This document shows, in pieces, positions 60,401-64,000 of a stretch of 64,000 nt of DNA. This DNA comes from Paenibacillus sp. HGH0039. Its GTDB lineage: Bacteria; Bacillota; Bacilli; Paenibacillales; NBRC-103111. The position numbers and the translations under genes were made by a program. Position 1 is the first letter of the stretch. Each line of letters starts with the position of its first letter. Where the stretch lies: the NCBI RefSeq assembly GCF_000411255.1, contig NZ_KE150412.1, forward strand, positions 1,947,884 to 2,011,883, given 5' to 3'. The notes beneath the pieces are model-generated. The model searched no databases, was not told where the DNA came from, and saw nothing but the letters and a program-made list of their open reading frames with translations.

Positions 60401-63181
60401 CGTCCAGATCTGGATAACGACGTGCAGGGCCGTCGCCAGCAGCCGTTTAGGCTGCCTGTAAATCCGGTGGAGCATAAACAGTTGCCGCAGCAGCGGCAGA
60501 AACATCGTCGCCAGCAGCACAGCGGCCCAGCGCCACGGCGATCCCGGAAGAACGGTCCAGGCGAGAACGAGCAGGACGAACACCGCAGGCGGAAGCAGAC
60601 TCCGCCTCAGGTTATCCAGCATCTGCCAGCGGGTCAGAAAAGATAAATCAATGGGCCGGAGCACACCCCGTCGGTCGCAGATACGGGAAAAAAGCCAGCA
60701 CACGAGCTGCCAGTCTCCACGCACCCACCGGTGCAGTCGTTTCTGGTAGGAAACAAACTTGGCCGGATGATCGTCGATCAGCTCGATATCGGACAACAGC
60801 GCGGCGCGCATAAAACCGCCTTCCAGCAAATCGTGGCTGAGTACGGTATTATCGGGAATCCGCTCGCACAGAAGTTCGGCAAACACATCGACATCGAAGA
60901 TGCCCTTCCCCGTAAAAATACCCTGGCCCAGCGCATCCTGGTAAGGGTCCGAAGCCGCGAACGCATACGGGTCCATGCCCGGCTCGGACCAGAAATACGC
61001 CAGCCGCGAGCGCATCGCCGAATCGTGGCTGATCCCGATGCGCGGCTGAAGCACCCCGTAGCCCTCCACGACCCGTGTCCGGGCTTTGTTCAAGCGGGGG
61101 CGGTTGTACGGCAGATGCAGGGTTCCGATCATCCGCTGCGCGCTGCCCATCGGAAGCTGCGTATCCGCATCCAGCGTAATTAGATAGCGGATGCGCGGAA
61201 GAACGGAGGCATCGCCGAGTTTTACCGCGTAGCTGGTCTCGCCGCTGCCTTTCAGCAGCTCCACGAATTCGACCAGCTTGCCGCGTTTGCGCTCCCAGCC
61301 CATATACACGCCCTCACGTGGATTCCACAGCCTGCGCCGCTGGTAAAAATGAAACGTCGTTCCGCCTGCCATGGAATACTTCGCGTTAAGCGCACGAATT
61401 TTGTCCCCCGCAAGACGGACCAGCCGATCATCTTCCGGAAGCGTTTCTTCCGATGCATCCGTAAAATCGCCTAAAAGCGCATAGTGGATGTTGGAATCGC
61501 GGTTGGCCAGATAGTGAACCTCCAGGCGGTCCGCAAGCTCCGCCACCTCGTCGGGCGAAGACCAGATCGCCGGTATAACCACCATCGTGCCGGCTTCCGC
61601 CGGAACACCGGCGGAGAAATCATACCGGAGCAGAGGACGCGGACGGCAAATCCGCTCAATGGCGAAATGCAGCCAGGTCATTCCCCATTCGCTCACGGGC
61701 AATAGCAAAGCTGCGAGGACGGCTGCCCAGGCGAGAGCGGACAAACCGTACCCGCTTCCGATCCATACGGTCGCGATAAGCCAGAGCACGGCGAACAAGC
61801 CGAGCATCGAGGCGAAATAGGTGCCGGTCCGGCGCTTGGTTATAGCGTTCTCCGGCATCGTCCGGGGAGAGCTGCACTTCCGCAGCGAGGCGATCAGCTT
61901 TTGTACACCTTCCGATTCAAACAGATAATAGGAAGGAAACTGCTGCCGGGTGCGGTCTCCCGCCGCCAAAGACGCTGTGACTTCTCCATTCTCGTGGAGA
62001 ATAAGGACATCGCTTTGCGGGGAAGCGGCCGCAGTTGCCGGGGTTTGCGGCTGGCGGAGAGACTCGCCTGTATCCGCGGCTGGCAGATCCGCCGCAAGCG
62101 AAGAGCCGCTCCGGCCGTCCGCGTGCGCGGCGGCTGCACCCAGGCTGCCGGAACCGGCGCGGGCGGCTTCCGCCCTCTCCGCCGCTTCCCTGGCCAGCGC
62201 CGCCGCCTGTCCGGCAACCAGATTCTCGGGCACCCGCAGACGGCGGGCAAGCCGCTCCACTTCAGCGAGAATCTGGTTCCGGCTGTATGCGTCGAGCAGC
62301 GGGTACATGCCCGTATACTCTAGGCGTAGCGTCCGGTCCGGCAGACTGATCTGCTCGAAGAGATCGTTCCAGTCCCAGCGCTCGTTTTTGCGCAAGCTGG
62401 TGATTACGCTCCCCGCCCGGACCTGATAAGCCGCCTGGAGCTGATGCTCGTAAGAAACGATGCGGTCGAGGTCCTCCGCGCCGTTCTCATAACTGCAAAT
62501 CAGCCATTCCCGGACGGAAGCCGTATCCCCGGCCCATTCCCGCAGATGGCTGATTAAATGGACGATCCACGGGCCCGGCAAAGGAATCGTCAGGCCCGCT
62601 TTTTCCACCTGGAGATGGACCGTTTCGGGGCTTAACGCGGCAGGCTCGATCAAAGAAAGGATGCGTCCGACGTCTATGCAGACTTCACGGCGCTCCCGGA
62701 CGAAAGCCATCGTTTCCGCCAGCTTCTTCACCAGGACCACACGCAGAATGAGCGGCACCGAACGGGCTTCGGTCAGCGTTAAGGCGCTCACTTCCTGGTA
62801 GGCCTGAATATAAGCGAGTATCGTTTCCTCACTCAAAATCCCCTCGACATGCGTCAAATAGTCTTCCATCATAGACTGAATGCGGAGAAGCCCGTTGCCG
62901 CGCAGTCTCGGCATGCGGCCCAGTGCATCCTGAAGGAGCAGAGCCCTGACTTCCTGGGCCTGCTCTTCGACAAATTCGGCATTGTCCAGCAGCCACTGCT
63001 CGGCCGGTTGGGTACAGCCGGCATGAACCGTCTGGAGGGAAAGCACAAAATCCCTTAAGCTTTCTATGTCCTTCTTAAAATGTTGTTCGATATAAGCAGG
63101 CCTTGTACGCGGCAAGGTCGTTACGTGCTGCAGCGCAAGTTCCCGCGCTTTTTGGCTGAGTTGTTCGTTCGTATAGGTCAT
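54416..63181 (-). CDS. Giant cyclic beta-1,2-glucan synthase-like protein (GT84-GH94 type)
   Basis: 2921 aa, ATG behind CCGGAGGAACC. The layout follows NdvB/Cgs: helical N-domain (1-320); Ala-rich insert (about 323-387); membrane helices (about 450-500); glycosyltransferase with LITLDADTQLPMGS (about 667) and QKRLHRWVRGDW (about 822); more helices (about 847-1007); a glucoamylase-like region (about 1060-1550, with WSGTMFEYMMPWL); then GH94 phosphorylase-type regions (about 1580-1950 and 2117-2860) with the general-acid Asp in GIGDWNDGMSMIG (about 2595). In proteobacteria the enzyme builds and cyclises beta-1,2-glucans from UDP-glucose. Product and export in a Gram-positive are uncertain. Three low-complexity inserts (near 340, 1210 and 2070) are unusual. 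Confidence 0.88.
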   Translation of the reverse strand: MTYTNEQLSQKARELALQHVTTLPRTRPAYIEQHFKKDIESLRDFVLSLQTVHAGCTQPAEQWLLDNAEFVEEQAQEVRALLLQDALGRMPRLRGNGLLRIQSMMEDYLTHVEGILSEETILAYIQAYQEVSALTLTEARSVPLILRVVLVKKLAETMAFVRERREVCIDVGRILSLIEPAALSPETVHLQVEKAGLTIPLPGPWIVHLISHLREWAGDTASVREWLICSYENGAEDLDRIVSYEHQLQAAYQVRAGSVITSLRKNERWDWNDLFEQISLPDRTLRLEYTGMYPLLDAYSRNQILAEVERLARRLRVPENLVAGQAAALAREAAERAEAARAGSGSLGAAAAHADGRSGSSLAADLPAADTGESLRQPQTPATAAASPQSDVLILHENGEVTASLAAGDRTRQQFPSYYLFESEGVQKLIASLRKCSSPRTMPENAITKRRTGTYFASMLGLFAVLWLIATVWIGSGYGLSALAWAAVLAALLLPVSEWGMTWLHFAIERICRPRPLLRYDFSAGVPAEAGTMVVIPAIWSSPDEVAELADRLEVHYLANRDSNIHYALLGDFTDASEETLPEDDRLVRLAGDKIRALNAKYSMAGGTTFHFYQRRRLWNPREGVYMGWERKRGKLVEFVELLKGSGETSYAVKLGDASVLPRIRYLITLDADTQLPMGSAQRMIGTLHLPYNRPRLNKARTRVVEGYGVLQPRIGISHDSAMRSRLAYFWSEPGMDPYAFAASDPYQDALGQGIFTGKGIFDVDVFAELLCERIPDNTVLSHDLLEGGFMRAALLSDIELIDDHPAKFVSYQKRLHRWVRGDWQLVCWLFSRICDRRGVLRPIDLSFLTRWQMLDNLRRSLLPPAVFVLLVLAWTVLPGSPWRWAAVLLATMFLPLLRQLFMLHRIYRQPKRLLATALHVVIQIWTLPFQTAVLLDAIGRTLYRVFVSKRRLLEWTSSSHIERSSREQRRTPLLQAGWGYVLILVFALASAVQASASLLWAGLALSLFWALAPLAVSWLDRPVEREEAPLGAEEQEKLRMLARQIWSFYEDYAGPKDHYLPPDNIQVDPPNGVAHRTSPTNIGFLLTSALAAREFGFIDTPSLVEKLENTIGTVENLEKWHGHLYNWYDTLTLGVLPPAYVSTVDSGNFVASLMTVKQGLASRLRQEGETQGRFTGISPAEAGAYGVEFAVDLDQTPRGESALNGIDGKAGKGREDGKNGIDGRGQKGQNLGNGGYRPAVLTAEGSRLEQADREDPSNLPDWLIRGQQLVQRLEALIGATDFTQLYDHKAKLFVLGYHGATGERDSILYDLLASEARQTSFVAIALGQVSVSHWMALGRTVKLQGNKTTLISWSGTMFEYMMPWLIMRTYRNTLWDSTYRGVVKRQMEYAHERGVPFGISESGYYAFDYQMNYQYRAFGVPGLGFKRGLEEDLVIAPYAAVMALPFALREGLEDLNRMEELGARGKYGFYEAIDFTADRMPQGEDCKIIRSFMAHHQGMSLLTIANLLLPVKMYDYFHSDKRVQAAELLLIERIPPRESMLTRELTGKSRIQKPAAERAYSAPENIGADTPAPEVGVHSNGTFTTAVTNSGSGFIRWNGLAVSRWREDPVGDPWGVYLYIRDVTREKVWSPTFQPCRVPSDSQSVRFSQERTTFRREDDGIQTVLEITVSPEMNAEVRRLTLENKNREARIVEVTTFLEIALALPDADKAHPAFTKLFVETQFEEETGCLLARKRPRNAGEKSIWAFHNLSVFGAVLGPAEFETDRAAFIGRGHSLARPKGLASRLEGTVGSVADPAFVMRRRISLKPGESVRLCAVTGIADSKEQSLNMVRQLFQAQQVDRTFRLAWTRSQIDLQHLHITSAEAAVYRALAGRVLYRGPFKPEQAESIAANSKGQQGLWAYGVSGDRPIVLARVADSADLPFVQKLLGGFEYLRRHGLFFDLVLFNESPGGYQQELRDALVRLSEQAAGNAGAAGQGGIHVVPASAMPEEDHTLLLAAARVVLRADGPSLRAQLKIWPRKDAYDVPLPVTSGEAPAPFRPDASPVFGTAGDTGGATDTAAGISAVPGTAEDATAATDIATGTTAASDTTAPAQAKDTTAAQVTGMGQDSPGSLFFNGWGGFSPDGREYRITLKNGEHLPAPWINVMANPRFGCLASELYTGYTWWGNSRECKLTPWSNDPALDPPGEVFYIRDEQNGDFWQMAPSRRQDDPSVYRVAHGRGYSRYEHESRGIRQKMTVFVPLEDPVKIIEVKLRNTTSHSKSLSTTYYAEWVLGVQREGNASFIMTDWDDEADSLIARNVYQENFRNATAFLTVHAGESSLSWTGDRLEFIGRNRTIEDPAAMRRLDLSGVTGPVYDGCGAVRTKFELEPGAERTVYILLGCGDSREEAVRIARKYREPDACTAAYEAVRTFWEDLLGTVTVSTPVLEMDMMLNHWLLYQTLACRMWARTAFYQAGGAYGFRDQLQDSLALLNSRPDLTRGQILLHASHQYEEGDVQHWWHEETHRGIRTRFSDDLLWLPYAVSRYIDHTEDGSILDDTVPFLTSKPLEADEHERYEETVLSGNSGTIFDHCLRAVDRALKFGEHGLPLIGIGDWNDGMSMIGPEGRGESVWLGWFLGDVLQGMADLCEIRGKQELAERFRSQREKLAAALNESAWDGQWYRRAFTDAGQWLGSIHNAECRIDSIAQSWSVISGMAPDDRARQAMKSFDRELVDRSLSVAHILTPPFDKTDPSPGYIQGYPPGIRENGGQYTHGVIWSIVAWCGLGNGEKALELFQMFNPIMHTKTAAEVRKYVGEPYAMAADVYTEPPHRGHAGWTWYTGASGWMYQAGLEWILGIRRRGAKLYIRPCIPPEWPEFSAVYRFGESEYRITVLNPSRKSSGCTRLMIDGQETDGDFSSGEGPFVPLTDDNRLHEIVVTL

Positions 63182-63393
63182 CGGTTCCTCCGGAGATCAG
63201 TTAGTCAAAGGGTGTACTGTTCGTCCGGTGTAACTAAACAGTCCGGGACAACTAAATTATTCCCAGCTTTGGCTGGTTTTATGAGCCGGAAAGCATCCTC
63301 CGAAGGAACGGGCCATGAACGAAACCGTTTCGCCTTCATGCCGTATGCAGTAAATAAAGGGAAGTGCTTGTTTTTGGAAGGAGTGAACGGGAA

Positions 63394-63927
63394 ATGGAAC
63401 TTTACTTTAAAGAAAACTTTTTCAGTACGGGAAAGAGCCCCATTCTGGAAGCAAGTGGCATTCAGGCTGGAACGCTGGATATGAAACACATGTTGAGCTC
63501 CTCTTTATCCGTCCTGGATTCCAGCGGGCGCAAAGTATGTTCCGATTCATCCCGTCTCTTGTCGCTGGGACGCAAATGGGACATTACGGACGGACGGGGA
63601 AACATCCTCGGAGTTCTGCGCCCCAGGTTTACGCTGCTGGCCAAGAAATACGAATACGATGCGGGCAGGCGCGGCATTTTCGACATAGAATCGCCGCTCC
63701 TGTCCAAACACTATACGATCCGGGACTCGTCGGACGCTCTCGCTGCCGAGTTCCGCCAAGTGAACGGCTGGCTCCAATCCGGCGCCTTCCGTCTGCGCAA
63801 CGAATCCCCCATGCTGGATAGCTTCGAGCTGATCGCCGTCATAATGGGCGTTCACGAGCTTCAGCGACGGAATCATATGACGGGCAGCACGACAGAGAGC
63901 CAGACTTACACGCCGAATCAATTTTAG
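63394..63927 (+). CDS. LURP-one-related/YxjI-like protein
   Basis: 177 aa, ATG at 63394 with AAGGAG ten bases upstream. The tubby-like beta-barrel of the LOR/YxjI family is suggested by alternating strands and the typical phrases LYFKENFFSTGKSPI, SSLSVLDSSGRKVCSDS, KWDITDGRGNILGVLRPRF, YTIRDSSDALAAEFRQV and the hydrophobic final helix DSFELIAVIMGVHELQRR. Family members are small scramblase-like proteins without known enzymatic function. It is divergent from the giant glucan synthase gene with a 212-bp spacer, and monocistronic. Confidence 0.8.
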   Translation: MELYFKENFFSTGKSPILEASGIQAGTLDMKHMLSSSLSVLDSSGRKVCSDSSRLLSLGRKWDITDGRGNILGVLRPRFTLLAKKYEYDAGRRGIFDIESPLLSKHYTIRDSSDALAAEFRQVNGWLQSGAFRLRNESPMLDSFELIAVIMGVHELQRRNHMTGSTTESQTYTPNQF

Positions 63928-63949
63928 CTTTTCCCTGGCGCATACATGC

Positions 63950-63986
63950 AAAAAAAGGCCTCGTTCCGGAAGGAACGGGCCTTTTT
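63950..63986 (+). terminator. Terminator of the YxjI-like gene
   Basis: AAAAAAGGCC-CGTTCC pairs with GGAACG-GGCCTTTTT around GGAA. T-run on both strands. Confidence 0.88.
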
Positions 63987-64000
63987 GTCTGAACCGCCGG

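Overview
The window looks like a chromosome segment of a spore-forming, Gram-positive bacterium close to Paenibacillus. The reasons are purine-rich Shine-Dalgarno sites in front of almost every gene, moderately GC-rich coding sequence, a CotF-like spore coat protein, a complete des-desK-desR membrane-fluidity operon, a ComP/ComA-like two-component pair, futalosine-pathway menaquinone genes and a very large cyclic-glucan-synthase-like protein. No rRNA, tRNA, CRISPR array, complete IS element or prophage was seen.

Left part (1-5900): a partial TPR protein, then an AT-rich patch of debris (about 1200-3600) with a small membrane protein, a Ser/Thr kinase that has lost its N-lobe and an IS110-type transposase C-terminus. 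A MerR regulator diverges from an NAD(P)-binding epimerase-like protein, with a MerR-type 19-bp-spacer promoter between them. About 900 bp without a convincing gene follows.

5908-15533 (all minus strand): a chemotaxis operon cheX - 58-aa protein - mcp - cheW - cheA, and upstream of it a six-PAS ComP-like kinase overlapping a ComA-like regulator. A terminator and a cluster of TTTGCGG elements separate the two units.

15797-32212 (mixed metabolism): mqnB-mqnD; an old-yellow-enzyme reductase with a palindromic operator over its promoter; a DsbA/FrnE-like oxidoreductase; an E. coli-type SpeD; an M50 peptidase; an AraC/GyrI-like regulator with a GNAT acetyltransferase; ribokinase; a PfpI-like protein; a two-gene ABC importer of the OpuC/EgtU type with permease and binding protein fused; a DUF523 protein; a scar joining a histidine-kinase tail to a membrane-protein tail; and a WYL regulator divergent from an AlkC-like DNA alkylation repair protein.

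32521-38971: desR, desK and des with a palindrome upstream; YpsA; nrdD-nrdG preceded by two NrdR-box-like sites 31 bp apart.

39266-45487: the most interesting locus. hen1 and pnkp form the bacterial RNA repair system: Pnkp has kinase, phosphatase and adenylyltransferase modules, and Hen1 is the 3'-terminal ribose 2'-O-methyltransferase. Two overlapping WYL-domain regulator genes are transcribed divergently from it.

45709-63927: a SAM methyltransferase; a surface-polysaccharide operon (IcaA/PgaC-like glycosyltransferase, acyltransferase 3, GH18 hydrolase); a NAGPA-domain protein; a DUF1989 protein; a LysE-type exporter; a YqcI/YcgG protein; the coat protein; the 2921-aa glucan synthase; and a LURP-one/YxjI-like protein. 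Every functional statement is read from sequence by eye. No database search was run.
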